DNA from: an uncultured Clostridia bacterium
GTDB taxonomy: Bacteria > Bacillota > Clostridia > Christensenellales > UBA1242
NCBI GenBank assembly: GCA_930990975.1
Contig: CAKNRR010000003.1
Span: forward strand, 77,037-141,036
Length of the DNA stretch: 64,000 nucleotides
Reading direction: 5' to 3'
Made by a program: the position numbers and the translations under genes. Below, piece after piece: positions 24,637-33,393 of the stretch (positions are counted from its first letter, which is position 1; each line of letters opens with the position of its first letter). The notes beneath the pieces are model-generated. The model saw only the letters and a list, made by a program, of their open reading frames with translations. It had not been told where the DNA came from and searched no databases.

Positions 24637-25282
24637 CTTCAACCCCACAAATCTTATATAATTTATCCATTTCTTCATCTGTCAATGCTTTTGCTTTAAT
24701 TCCCTGCGATAGCCACATACGAGCATCTTTTACATGGTTTGCTTTTGTTGGCAAAACATAATTTCCAAGCCAATCTTTTGAAGCTTGAAAGTCTTCGCTT
24801 TGATATAAGGTTGAAATTATAGCTTCTTCCAATCTTAATCTTTCTTCTTTCGTATTTACAGGAAACACAACAAACGACATGTTGTCATGAAGATAATTTG
24901 TTATCCATGATTCAAGTTGTTGTCTTTCTTTTTCTAAATCAGCATCAAAATATTTATCTTTGTTTGCTCTGTTTGTCAAATCCAAGTTCCAATATTTTAA
25001 CAAAGGATTGTTATCTTTATTCAAAACTGCTCTGCCTATATTTTTCCTAAATATTGACCTATCTTTATTTGGATTTTCAAAATGTTGTTTCATTCTGCTC
25101 TTTAAATTGTTTTCGCCAGTATCCGTTCCTACGCGAACTATTCTATCATAATCGTTGTAGGTTTCTCCCTTTTCGAAAAATATGTAAATACCATTATTAA
25201 ATGGTATTTGGTCTATTGTATCAAAAGTATACCTTTTCATTGAATTAAAAAGTTTATGTAATTCTAAACATCTATTATTCAT
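24608..25282 (-). CDS. GIY-YIG-type nuclease domain protein
   Basis: The 224-residue protein has a divergent GIY-YIG core: N30-G31-I-Y33-I, then R50-V-G52-T in place of YIG, Arg63 in LKSRMKQHF, and a glutamate near 153 in RLRLEEAIIS, all in the family order. About 60 residues C-terminal to the core are of unknown fold. GIY-YIG domains cut DNA in repair, homing and restriction. The start is supported by GGGGAGGGG five bases upstream. A TTGACA-18-TAAAAT promoter lies ahead and the DUF6884 gene overlaps its end. A mobile or defence role is possible but not shown. Confidence 0.72.
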   Translation of the reverse strand: MNNRCLELHKLFNSMKRYTFDTIDQIPFNNGIYIFFEKGETYNDYDRIVRVGTDTGENNLKSRMKQHFENPNKDRSIFRKNIGRAVLNKDNNPLLKYWNLDLTNRANKDKYFDADLEKERQQLESWITNYLHDNMSFVVFPVNTKEERLRLEEAIISTLYQSEDFQASKDWLGNYVLPTKANHVKDARMWLSQGIKAKALTDEEMDKLYKICGVEDESSIDSLH

Positions 25283-25316
25283 TTTCCCCTCCCCAAAAGA
25301 CTATAATCTTTAAAGT

Positions 25317-25346
25317 ATTTTATCACTATAAAAGCCCTTTTGTCAA
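25317..25346 (-). promoter_or_regulatory. Promoter of the GIY-YIG/DUF6884 operon with adjacent inverted repeat
   Basis: On the minus strand: TTGACA (25341-25346), 18-base spacer, TAAAAT (25317-25322). A 10-bp inverted repeat TTGAATTATT (25353-25362) / AATAATTCAA (25368-25377) begins six bases upstream of the -35 box and could be an operator. Confidence 0.6.
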
Positions 25347-25377
25347 GGTTGATTGAATTATTGATTAAATAATTCAA

Positions 25378-25642
25378 CCTTTATTTGATTGGAAGATGAT
25401 TAGCCTTTGAGTATGCTATTTTTTTGCATTGGTTTGATTTAAAATTATTTTTAATTTATATATAAAACGCTACTAAACAAAGAATTTAACTTGTACAAAA
25501 CGAGATTAAAAGTCAAAAAGATAAAATAAAAAAGCAAGAATATAAGCTATAATCGCAAAAAACTTGTGTTTTATGCTATTAAAATAAAATTTTGTTGGAA
25601 AAAACAAAATAAATTTGCTATCCTTAATTTAAGGAGAAAATT
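25378..25642. other. Intergenic region before the GNAT pseudogene
   Basis: A/T-rich space, part of the 360-base gap from 25283 to 25642 that also holds the minus-strand promoter and inverted repeat described separately. For the plus strand a possible TTGGAA-18-TATCCT promoter and AAGGAG precede the ATG at 25643. Nothing else is visible. Confidence 0.4.
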
Positions 25643-26199
25643 ATGAACTACGAAATCAAACATACAGGAACGGTTGAGATTGAAACGGATAGATTACAAC
25701 TTAGGCCTATCTTGCTTACTGACGCACAGAGCCTTTATGAACTTGTTACAGACAAAAAAGTTTTGAAATGTCTTGCAGGGATACCAAAATATACAGGTGT
25801 TGAAATGGCGGTGGATTATATTTCTGGTAAACTTGAAAAGAAATATCGTAGCAAAGATTTTTATGATTGGGCTGTTGTTTTAAAAAGCGAAAACAAGATG
25901 ATTGGCAGAATCAGTGTATATAAACAATTTGACGATCGCCGTATGGCTGCCTTGTGTGGTATTTGAACGCAGACTATCGCAACAAAGGATATATAACCGA
26001 AGCAGTGAAAGCAGTCATCAATCACCTCTTCGCAATCGGTTTTGAAAGAATTGAAGCTTTTGCAGATGTAGAAAACAAAGCAAGCACCAAAGTTATGGAA
26101 AAAGTTGGAATGCAATATGAAGGCACATTGCGAAAATATGATGTCCGCCGAGATGATAGCCTGTATGACGCAGAAATGTGGTCAATTATAAAGGTATAA
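25643..26199 (+). pseudogene. GNAT-family N-acetyltransferase, frameshifted
   Basis: Two overlapping frames together make a complete RimJ-like acetyltransferase of about 184 residues. The first (from ATG 25643, RBS AAGGAG) has TDRLQLRPILLTDAQSLYEL and runs to KQFDDRRMAALCGI. The second takes over at about 25954 with WYLNADYRNKGYITEAV, which contains the acetyl-CoA-binding loop and belongs directly after the first. The shift is one base; there is no slippery heptamer at the junction, so programmed frameshifting is unlikely. It is either a recent pseudogene or a sequencing or assembly error. Intact, it would acetylate an N-terminus or a small amine. Confidence 0.82.
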
Positions 26200-26292
26200 G
26201 ATTACACATTAGTTCTTTCATATAAATAAGGTTAAATATAACCCTGTTTTATTTTTATATAACAAAAAAACTGTGAAATTATCACAGCCATT

Positions 26293-26369
26293 TGGTGCGC
26301 CGCAAGGGATTCGAACCCCTGACCTTTCGTTCCGTAGACGAACGCTCTATCCAGCTGAGCTAGCGGCGC
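26293..26369 (-). tRNA. tRNA-Arg (anticodon ACG), CCA encoded
   Basis: On the minus strand a full cloverleaf is seen: acceptor GCGCCGC/GCGGCGC, D-arm GCTCAGCTGGATAGAGC, anticodon stem TTCGT/ACGAA with loop CTACGGA (anticodon ACG, read as ICG for CGN codons), T-arm AGGGGTTCGAATCCCT, discriminator A, then an encoded CCA (26295-26293). Promoter TTGCAA-17-TATAAT lies immediately upstream. Confidence 0.96.
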
Positions 26370-26389
26370 ATAAATTATTGAACGGCTTA

Positions 26390-26418
26390 ATTATATCATA
26401 TACAATCATTTTTTGCAA
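26390..26418 (-). promoter_or_regulatory. Promoter of tRNA-Arg
   Basis: On the minus strand: TTGCAA (26413-26418), 17-base spacer, TATAAT (26390-26395), about 20 bases before the mature tRNA 5' end. The rest of 26419-26667 holds nothing I can identify. Confidence 0.8.
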
Positions 26419-26667
26419 TAAATTTCATGAAATTGTTTACTTTTATTTGTTATAAAATAAAAAACAGCAAAGAACCCTTAAACAAATCTTTAAGTAAAAA
26501 AGCAAATAAAAACATTCAAAAATAAAAAATCTACGCTTATAAAAAATTTGTGCTTCTTGGGTTTGTTTTAATATAGGTTTAACCAGTTTTTTTAAAAAAA
26601 ATTGACAAACAGGATATTGTAAAGAATTTCAAATTTTACTCTCGGAAAATTTTATGATTTAAAAATT

Positions 26668-26702
26668 AAAAAGAAGTTGCGAGCAAATCGCGACTTCTTT
26701 TT
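26668..26702 (-). terminator. Terminator after the nucleotidyltransferase gene
   Basis: A 15-bp stem (26668-26682 with 26688-26702, one G-T pair) with a five-base loop, A/T flanked, 130 bases beyond the minus-strand stop at 26836. Confidence 0.8.
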
Positions 26703-26835
26703 ATAAGATCTTCCACTTATTTTTTCCTTTTCTCCTTTCAAAAGTAATCTAAGTATCTTACTACAACAAATATATTTGATTGATAAATTAATGCTTTATA
26801 ATAACATTATATTATATAGGTTATTAACTAATATA

Positions 26836-27690
26836 TCAATCTAAGCTATGTTCTATTCTCTCTTTATAATCTTTTGCATAATGTGCTATGCTACTATCAA
26901 ATTCTTGCTTGCTTATTTTATTTTGCTTATAAAGTTCCAGTTCAACACATCCCAAAAGTCCATTTTCTTTTTCAAATTTTTGAACATCTATCGAACATTC
27001 AAGAAGCGAATCAAATGTGCCTGTATCCAAATATTTACAATCTTCTGGTAGAACACATACTTTTGCAAGATGTTGATTTACATAATCTTCAATAACATCT
27101 GTAAACTCGTATTCCCCTCTTGGAGATATGGCTAAATTATCAATTTTATCGATAGCATCTTTATTGCATATATACAACCCAGCTGCAGCATAGTTCGTCT
27201 TAGGATTTTTTGGTTTTTCTTCTATACTTAAAATATTGTTGTCTTTATCAAATTCTACAACACCAAATCTTTGTGGATCTTTGACTTCCTTCGCAAATAA
27301 AGTCATCCCTTCATTATCTTTAATTGCTGAGCTAACCAAATTTGGCATATCCTTCATAATAAAAAGATTATCTCCAAACAATAAAACAAAATCATCACCT
27401 TGAACAAAATCTTTTGCGTACTTTATTGCATGAGCTGTGCCAAGAGCCTCTTTTTGTACAAACAAATGAATACGATTTTTATAAATATCGCAGCCAAATA
27501 AATTTTGAAAAGTGTTATAATCTCTTTGATTGCAAACTATTGCTATTTCATCTATTCCACAACCAAACATCAATGAAACTCCATAAAAAATCATTGGTTT
27601 GTTGTAAACAGGAACGAGCACCTTCCCAAAACAATCTGTGATTGGTCTTAATCTTGTTGCATTTCCTGCAGTTAAAATAATGCCTTTCAT
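26836..27690 (-). CDS. Sugar-1-phosphate nucleotidyltransferase, RmlA-like
   Basis: This 284-residue protein is of the NTP_transferase family (glucose-1-phosphate thymidylyl- or uridylyltransferase type). It has the nucleotide-binding loop MKGIILTAGNATRLRPIT, then KVLVPVYNKPMIFYG, the metal-binding FGDNLF (Asp) and the sugar-binding EKPKNPKTNYAAAGLY. The loop reads AGNATRL rather than the classical GGxGTRL. Start at 27690 because AGAGGTG lies six bases upstream; an in-frame ATG at 27720 has none. It stands alone with no rhamnose or capsule genes, so which sugar it activates is open. Confidence 0.87.
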   Translation of the reverse strand: MKGIILTAGNATRLRPITDCFGKVLVPVYNKPMIFYGVSLMFGCGIDEIAIVCNQRDYNTFQNLFGCDIYKNRIHLFVQKEALGTAHAIKYAKDFVQGDDFVLLFGDNLFIMKDMPNLVSSAIKDNEGMTLFAKEVKDPQRFGVVEFDKDNNILSIEEKPKNPKTNYAAAGLYICNKDAIDKIDNLAISPRGEYEFTDVIEDYVNQHLAKVCVLPEDCKYLDTGTFDSLLECSIDVQKFEKENGLLGCVELELYKQNKISKQEFDSSIAHYAKDYKERIEHSLD

Positions 27691-27713
27691 AATTTCACCT
27701 CTACTTTTATAAT

Positions 27714-27941
27714 TTATCATATTTTAAATTAAAATAAAAATATTTTTTTAATAATTTTTTAAGATTTAATTATCAAATATTTAATTATATAATTTATATA
27801 TGATTTTTTGATTTTTACTTTAAAATTTAATTTGTTTTTTAATTTATTTTTTAATTTAATTTTTATTAACTAATTAAAAATGCTATAATAAATTTATAAG
27901 ATAGAATTTTGCTATCAAAATTAAATAAGGAGATATGAAAT
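27714..27941. other. A/T-rich divergent intergenic region
   Basis: Almost only A and T from about 27715 to 27880. It must contain the promoters of the divergent nucleotidyltransferase and flavoenzyme genes; TATAAT-like TATAAT/TATAAG words at about 27883-27900 precede AAGGAGATATG for the flavoenzyme. Confidence 0.45.
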
Positions 27942-29993
27942 ATGGATAAAAATATTGAACCACTTTTTACCCCTTGGAAAATTGGAAATGTCGAAATCAA
28001 AAATAGAATTGTCCTTTGTCCTATGGGTGGAACATCGCTTTTTGGTTGGATGAAACCAAACCACTTTGATGAGGTTTCTGCTGAATTCTTTTTAGAGAGA
28101 GCTAGAAATAATGTCGGTCTTATAATCCCTGGCATTGCACCTCTTAAAGACACCATAGGAGGAAGATGGCTGTATCAAAACAAAAAAATGTTTAAACAGC
28201 TTAAATCATATATGAATGAAATACATAGAACCGGTGCAAAATTGTTTGTTCAATTGACAGCCGGTTTTGGAAGATCTTTTGCAATAACAAACAGTCTTGC
28301 ACTCCTTTTGAAAAATAAATTTTTAGGGTTTTTATGCAAGCCAATTATAAATGCTTCTTATCTTTGTGCTTCGCCAAGCAAGCTTCCTTCTCGTTGGGCT
28401 GAAGGAATTCAATGTCGTCCTCTTAAACAAAAAGAAATTCAAGATATGATTGATGCTTTTGCAAAAACTGCTAAGCTATGTAAAGAAGCTGGTGTTGATG
28501 GCGTTGAAGTCCATGCTGTACATGAAGGCTATTTGCTAGACCAATTTACAACCAAATATACAAACCAAAGAACTGATGAATATGGTGGAAGTTTTGAAAA
28601 TAGATATCGCTTTCCTGTTCAAGTCGTCAAAGCAATCAAAAGTGCTTGTGGGCAAGACTACCCTGTTTCTTTGAGATATTCAGTTGTAAGCAAAACAAAA
28701 GATTTCTGCAGTGGCGCTATCCCTGGTGAAGAATACACCGAAATAGGAAGAGATATGGAAGAAAGTGAAAAGGCTGCAAAATATCTCCAAGATGCTGGCT
28801 ACGACATGCTCAATGCTGATAATGGAACTTATGACGCTTGGTATTGGGCTCACCCACCTGCTTATATGCCTAAAAACTGTAACTTGGAAGATGTTGCTCA
28901 TATTAAAAAATTTGTTGATATTCCTGTCGTTTGTGCTGGCCGTATGGAGCCTATTACAGGTGCGGAAGCCGTGAAAGAAAACAAAATAGACGCTGTAGGT
29001 TTTGCTAGACAATTTTTGGTTGATGGACAATGGGTTACAAAACTTATGGAAGGACGAACTGAAGATATCCAACCTTGCATTCTTTGCCACAACGCATGTT
29101 TCCCAATGGCACACTATAAAGGTGTTGCAAATGATGAAGATTTCAATGATGTTGTCCATATGTCAAGATGTGCTTTAAACCCTATGACAATGCAAGGCAA
29201 TAAATTTGATATTATCCCAGCCAAAAAGAAAAAAGTTGTTGCTGTCATAGGTGGTGGTGTTGGTGGAATGGAATGTGCAAGAATTGCCACAATGAGAGGG
29301 CATAAGGTCACCATTTATGAAAAATCTTCTGTGCTTGGTGGAGTGTTTATTCCTGCATCTGCCCCATCTTTTAAAGAAAAAGATCGTATGTTGATTGATT
29401 GGTACAGACGCCAGATTGAAAAACTGAATATTGAAGTCAAATATAACACCGAAATCAAAGATTTAAGTGAAATTAAAGCAGATGAAATTGTCATTGCTAC
29501 AGGAGCTGTGGCTAAAAAATTAAATATTCCTGGCATTGAAAAAAGTATTGAAGCAATTGATTATCTCAATGGAAAAGAAGTCGGCGATAAAGTTGCAATA
29601 ATTGGTGGTGGACTTAGTGGTTGTGAAATCGCTTATGACCTTATCTTAAAAGGCAAACATCCAATCATCATTGAAGCTAAAAACGATTTAATGGCTGTCA
29701 AAGGATTGTGTCTTGCAAATTCTTCATATCTAAGAGATTATTTTAAATATAAAAATACTCCTGTTTATTTAGAGAGCAAAACAGTTCAAATAAACGATGA
29801 TAGCATTATAATTAAAGATAAGGAAGGAAAAGAATTTGTTGTTGAAGCTGACAGTGTTATAACTGCTGTTGGTTATAATCCTGCACCAATCTCAAAAGAG
29901 AAAAAACATGTCCATATTATTGGAGATGCTTTAAAAGTGGGAAATCTTAGAACTGTTGTATGGAAAGCTTGGGAGATTGCTGAAAAATTATAA
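27942..29993 (+). CDS. NADH:flavin oxidoreductase / 2,4-dienoyl-CoA reductase-type Fe-S flavoenzyme
   Basis: The 683-residue enzyme has the three-part layout of the FadH/trimethylamine dehydrogenase group. An Old Yellow Enzyme TIM barrel (1-370) binds FMN (IVLCPMGGTS start, GVDGVEVHAVHEGYLLDQF, DEYGGSFENRYRFP). A 4Fe-4S site follows with C379-x2-C382-x3-C386-x23-C410. Two nucleotide-binding folds come last: VIGGGVGGMECARIA for FAD and AIIGGGLSGCEIAYDL for NAD(P)H. Electrons flow from NAD(P)H through FAD and Fe-S to FMN and an enoate or similar acceptor. In anaerobes these enzymes reduce enoyl-CoAs, bile-acid or other enones; the substrate here is unknown. RBS AAGGAG. It is transcribed alone and ends at a strong terminator. 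Confidence 0.92.
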   Translation: MDKNIEPLFTPWKIGNVEIKNRIVLCPMGGTSLFGWMKPNHFDEVSAEFFLERARNNVGLIIPGIAPLKDTIGGRWLYQNKKMFKQLKSYMNEIHRTGAKLFVQLTAGFGRSFAITNSLALLLKNKFLGFLCKPIINASYLCASPSKLPSRWAEGIQCRPLKQKEIQDMIDAFAKTAKLCKEAGVDGVEVHAVHEGYLLDQFTTKYTNQRTDEYGGSFENRYRFPVQVVKAIKSACGQDYPVSLRYSVVSKTKDFCSGAIPGEEYTEIGRDMEESEKAAKYLQDAGYDMLNADNGTYDAWYWAHPPAYMPKNCNLEDVAHIKKFVDIPVVCAGRMEPITGAEAVKENKIDAVGFARQFLVDGQWVTKLMEGRTEDIQPCILCHNACFPMAHYKGVANDEDFNDVVHMSRCALNPMTMQGNKFDIIPAKKKKVVAVIGGGVGGMECARIATMRGHKVTIYEKSSVLGGVFIPASAPSFKEKDRMLIDWYRRQIEKLNIEVKYNTEIKDLSEIKADEIVIATGAVAKKLNIPGIEKSIEAIDYLNGKEVGDKVAIIGGGLSGCEIAYDLILKGKHPIIIEAKNDLMAVKGLCLANSSYLRDYFKYKNTPVYLESKTVQINDDSIIIKDKEGKEFVVEADSVITAVGYNPAPISKEKKHVHIIGDALKVGNLRTVVWKAWEIAEKL

Positions 29994-30098
29994 TATTGAT
30001 TAAAACATCAAGTAAATTAAACCTTTTTACATTAAATAGAACAAAGATTTGTGTTAATTATTATTAAAGGACGATTCCATTTTAGAGGTAATAAATAA

Positions 30099-30129
30099 AA
30101 AAGTTTATCTTAATTGATAAACTTTTTTT
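30099..30129 (+). terminator. Terminator after the Fe-S flavoenzyme gene
   Basis: AAAAGTTTATC (30099-30109) pairs with GATAAACTTTT (30116-30126) around TTAATT, followed by T. Confidence 0.8.
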
Positions 30130-30164
30130 ATTATTCTTGAGCCAATAATCTTTAAATAACTTTT

Positions 30165-30335
30165 TTACCAATCGACAATTTTATGAGTAGATGATTTTAT
30201 ATCATCATAAAAATCAAAATATTTTTGTTTAAATTTTTCTGTTTCTTTTATTCTGTTTTTATCCATAGCTTTTGTGTTTTTCGATTGTGTTTTTGTTTTT
30301 TCTTCCTTTTTTGTTGTTTTTAAGTTGTTTTCCAT
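30165..30335 (-). CDS. Small lysine-rich hypothetical protein
   Basis: The predicted product is 56 residues from ATG 30335, chosen because AAGGGG lies eight bases upstream. It is very basic (MENNLKTTKKEEKTKTQSKN) with an amphipathic C-terminal part (FKQKYFDFYDDIKSS). No family recognised. A promoter at 30501-30530 with a roughly 160-base leader points at it. Because the protein is short and low in complexity, the call rests mainly on the RBS and promoter. Confidence 0.5.
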   Translation of the reverse strand: MENNLKTTKKEEKTKTQSKNTKAMDKNRIKETEKFKQKYFDFYDDIKSSTHKIVDW

Positions 30336-30448
30336 AAATTTCCCCTTCATATTTATTTTAAACTCTATGTGATGTTGAAATTTTATTGTCATAAAATTTT
30401 ATAAATTCTGCCGGTTTTAAGTGCTTCGCACTTCATCGCATAGTATGC

Positions 30449-30530
30449 AAAAAATCAGTTTCGCTCAAATATAGCTTATCCCTGATTGTTCACTTCCAAT
30501 ATTATAGCACATATAAAATCAAATTTTCAA
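30449..30530 (-). promoter_or_regulatory. Promoter and structured leader upstream of the small Lys-rich gene
   Basis: On the minus strand TTGAAA (30525-30530), 18-base spacer, TATAAT (30501-30506), start near 30494. Within the first 45 bases AATCAG can pair with CTGATT, followed by six T (minus strand, to about 30449), as in an attenuator or very short RNA. Further hairpins follow (GCATAGTATGC palindrome at 30438-30448 and AAGTGC-TTC-GCACTT near 30419-30433). Confidence 0.45.
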
Positions 30531-30590
30531 TCTTATGCAATAAATTGACTTGCAAACAAATATTTTATATAATATATTAAGGAGGAAGAT

Positions 30591-31049
30591 ATGGTTGAAG
30601 TAGACAATCAAAACAATATGAATGATAAAAAAAGCAAACCACCTAAATTGTATTTAATATTAAAAATCATAGGAACAATATTAATTCTTGCTGGTATAGC
30701 TTTAATTATCGTTTCTTTAGCCATCAAAGGTGAAGGCATTGAGGCAACTCGAATGGGATATCGCTTTGGTGGAATTTGTGGAATAATATTTGGAGGGTTT
30801 CTTCTCTATGCTGGATTTTTGCCACTTATACAAAAAAACATGATAAAGACCCAAAAACATATTATAGAAACCAACAAATCAGACTTAAAAGATATTGCAT
30901 CTGATGCCGGAGATATTGCAAGCCAGAGCACAAAGAAAATTGCGACCGCTGTAAAAGAAGGCTTGGAAGATAAAAAATATTGTAAATATTGTGGTGAAGC
31001 AATAGATTCAGATAGCATATTTTGTCCGTACTGTGGAAAACAACAATAA
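30591..31049 (+). CDS. Membrane protein with C-terminal zinc ribbon
   Basis: The 152-residue protein has two membrane helices (about 22-45 and 57-80), a soluble helical stretch, and a C-terminal zinc ribbon with CKYCG and CPYCG (four cysteines at two CxxC knuckles). Such membrane-plus-zinc-ribbon proteins are common in Firmicutes and mostly uncharacterised. RBS AAGGAGG with TATAAT about 25 bases upstream of the ATG gives a clear expression signal. The zinc ribbon sits at the cytoplasmic end if both helices form a hairpin. Confidence 0.83.
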   Translation: MVEVDNQNNMNDKKSKPPKLYLILKIIGTILILAGIALIIVSLAIKGEGIEATRMGYRFGGICGIIFGGFLLYAGFLPLIQKNMIKTQKHIIETNKSDLKDIASDAGDIASQSTKKIATAVKEGLEDKKYCKYCGEAIDSDSIFCPYCGKQQ

Positions 31050-31063
31050 ATACATAATAAAAT

Positions 31064-31096
31064 AAAAAACACTAGGAACATCACCTAGTGTTTTTT
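31064..31096. terminator. Bidirectional terminator between convergent genes
   Basis: AAAAAACACTAGG (31064-31076) pairs with CCTAGTGTTTTTT (31084-31096) around seven bases. It serves the zinc-ribbon gene (plus) and the U32 gene (minus). Confidence 0.85.
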
Positions 31097-31209
31097 ATTG
31101 ATATTTAAATTCTTTTATTACATAGGATGAAATCCTTGCCTAAAATTTTCAATTTACTATAAAAAAATATATTTTTCAAAAGTTGTCTTAGAAAACAACA
31201 TTCTTTGTT

Positions 31210-33393
31210 TTAAATTTCAATTGCTTTTTTAATGTCATTAGCAACATATCTTCTTTTTTCTTTCACCGATTTTAAAACAAATTGGCATAATTGTGTTTTC
31301 ATTCTTTTTAATATAAATTCATTATTGTTTAGTTTGACTTTTATATCATTCTTATAATTACATCTTTGACAACTGCTACTAAAATGTTCTTTCAATGGGC
31401 AATGTCTGAAATACATATATTCCGGATAAAAGTTTTCAAAGCAATATAAATTTATCCCATTATTTTGCAAATTTGTTGCAGCAAAATCCTCATTGCTTAT
31501 TACAACATTTTTATATCCAATTTCGCTATAAAATTTTATTGAATAAGAGTTGCAAATATTCATATTTGCCCCAACAATCGTTTTTTCTTTATCAGTCAAA
31601 CTAAATGCGTAATAATTGTTTGCATAAACTCCCCAATTTGCACATTTTGCAAGAATTTGCTTATAAATCTCTATTTCATTTTTGTTTGTTAATATTGGGA
31701 ATGAAATATATATTCTCTTCTTTTTATGTTTCTCATATAATCGCTCAAAGTTTTCTATTGAAAAATCATAGCATGAATAAACAAATATATCTTCAGAGTT
31801 ATATATATTTTCAATCTTGTCAAAATCATCAAACATAATCAATTTTTGTGACTGATCATTTAAAGGCTTGCTTGTAAGAAGAACTTGCTTCTCGTTGTAA
31901 AGTGATTTTTCTATAATTTTATTATCTTTGTTATATTTTTCTATAATGGCTGCATCTAACAAATCAAGTATTCTTCTTCTAAGTTCGTTTAGTTGGCCCT
32001 TTGTTATAAACACATCCTCTAGTTTTGCATCAAATTCATTCAGCTGAAAGAAATCCCCCATTTTCGCAAATTGTTTTGCGCAATCTTCAGTGCTTATCGG
32101 AGATGTTTTTGCTTTCTCAACAATAAAATCACTATCATAACTTACTTCGATTTCTTGATGTTTGGCTGTAACATGGACATGCTCACCTATCATTGCCTGC
32201 AATTTTATGTCCACCTCAAGTTTTTTCTTTGTGTTTAATATTGCCTCTTCTTTTTCTTCATCCACAATCAAATGAACCTTAGCTTTTGGTGGCACACTGT
32301 TTGTCGTTGTAACTAAATACCTATCATCTTGTAAAACTTTTACATCAAAAATAGATAATGTCCCCGCTTCTTTTTTATCAACAAAAAACTTGATAACATC
32401 TCCTCTTTTTAGTTGGTGATTTGATTTTAAAAGAACTTCATTAAATTTTTTACCCACTTTTACGCTTAGCACTTCACCTATAGGCAATCCTATATGATTT
32501 TGAGCATAACTATAAATTATTTTTTCATTTTCAAAATAACCTTTTATAAAATTGCCGCGATTGAAAGCTTGTTTTAAATCGTCTATGTCAGAATTTGAAA
32601 AATTATAATTATTATCAAGCACCTTTCTATAAACTCTTGTTGTTTGCCCCACATAATATGGTCTTCTTGCTCTACCCTCAATTTTAAAACTTGTCACACC
32701 GCAATCAACAAGTTCTTTTAGCTTTGGAAGCATGCAAAAATCTTTTGTGCTCAATAAATAACCTTGAGCCTCAACATCTTCTTTTTTCATGCTATATGGC
32801 AAGCGGCAAAATTGTTTACACTTACCACGATTTCCACTGCTATCAGCCAAATGTGAACACAAATAACAGTTTCCCGAAAATGCAACACATAAAGCCCCTT
32901 GAACAAAATATTCTATCTCTATATCACAGTTGTCTTTTATTCTTTTAATTTCGCTCAAAGGCGTTTCTCTCGCTAAAACAACTCTTTTAAAGCCCAATTT
33001 TTCTAAGAATTTGACAGCTTCCAAGTTTTGAATTCCCATTTGTGTGCTTGCATGCAGTTCTATATTAGGAAACTTATTTCTTAAATAATATGCAACTCCT
33101 ATATCTTGCACTATAAAGGCATCAACCCCGCACTTTAAAGCAAATCGTACATAGTCTTCCATATTGGCAAATTCTTCATCTTTTAAAAGTATGTTCAATG
33201 TTAAGCAAACTTTAACATTAAATAAATGACAAAAATGCACTGCCTGTTCAAGATTTTCTTTTGTGAAATTTTCTATATTACCCCTTGCATTAAAATCATC
33301 TAACCCAAAATATACAGCATCTGCTCCATTATAAACCGCCATTTTCAAACTATCAAAATTCCCTGCTGGGCATAAAAGCTCTAATTTATTCAT
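31210..33393 (-). CDS. Peptidase U32-family protein (RlhA/YegQ-type, large form)
   Basis: The 727-residue protein begins with the U32 signature ELLCPAGNFDSLKMAVYNGADAVYFG. It then has the conserved ELHASTQMGIQN and a Cys set (QGALCVAFSGNCYLC, GKCKQFC) that fits the Fe-S cluster ligands proposed for the family. The long C-terminal part with beta-rich segments corresponds to the DUF3656 region of the large U32 proteins. E. coli RlhA (about 650 residues) is needed for 23S rRNA C2501 hydroxylation; other U32 members are tRNA hydroxylation factors. An RNA-modification role is more likely than proteolysis, by family. RBS AAAGGA. Transcribed alone. Confidence 0.88.
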   Translation of the reverse strand: MNKLELLCPAGNFDSLKMAVYNGADAVYFGLDDFNARGNIENFTKENLEQAVHFCHLFNVKVCLTLNILLKDEEFANMEDYVRFALKCGVDAFIVQDIGVAYYLRNKFPNIELHASTQMGIQNLEAVKFLEKLGFKRVVLARETPLSEIKRIKDNCDIEIEYFVQGALCVAFSGNCYLCSHLADSSGNRGKCKQFCRLPYSMKKEDVEAQGYLLSTKDFCMLPKLKELVDCGVTSFKIEGRARRPYYVGQTTRVYRKVLDNNYNFSNSDIDDLKQAFNRGNFIKGYFENEKIIYSYAQNHIGLPIGEVLSVKVGKKFNEVLLKSNHQLKRGDVIKFFVDKKEAGTLSIFDVKVLQDDRYLVTTTNSVPPKAKVHLIVDEEKEEAILNTKKKLEVDIKLQAMIGEHVHVTAKHQEIEVSYDSDFIVEKAKTSPISTEDCAKQFAKMGDFFQLNEFDAKLEDVFITKGQLNELRRRILDLLDAAIIEKYNKDNKIIEKSLYNEKQVLLTSKPLNDQSQKLIMFDDFDKIENIYNSEDIFVYSCYDFSIENFERLYEKHKKKRIYISFPILTNKNEIEIYKQILAKCANWGVYANNYYAFSLTDKEKTIVGANMNICNSYSIKFYSEIGYKNVVISNEDFAATNLQNNGINLYCFENFYPEYMYFRHCPLKEHFSSSCQRCNYKNDIKVKLNNNEFILKRMKTQLCQFVLKSVKEKRRYVANDIKKAIEI

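Noticed and set aside
24636-24678. Longer N-terminus for the DUF6884 protein
   Set aside because: The extra residues precede the conserved first strand, overlap the GIY-YIG gene further and have no better RBS.
16052-25282. A single large defence island from the helicase to the GIY-YIG gene
   Set aside because: rnhB and dgt, both ordinary housekeeping genes, separate the helicase from the accessory block, so one island is not supported.
26273-26455. Plus-strand frame over the tRNA with a GIRTPDLSFRRR-like product
   Set aside because: This is the well-known spurious translation of the strand opposite a tRNA (here tRNA-Arg); no RBS.
28680-29159. 159-codon minus-strand frame within the Fe-S flavoenzyme gene
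   Set aside because: Shadow of a conserved enzyme with clear cofactor motifs on the plus strand.
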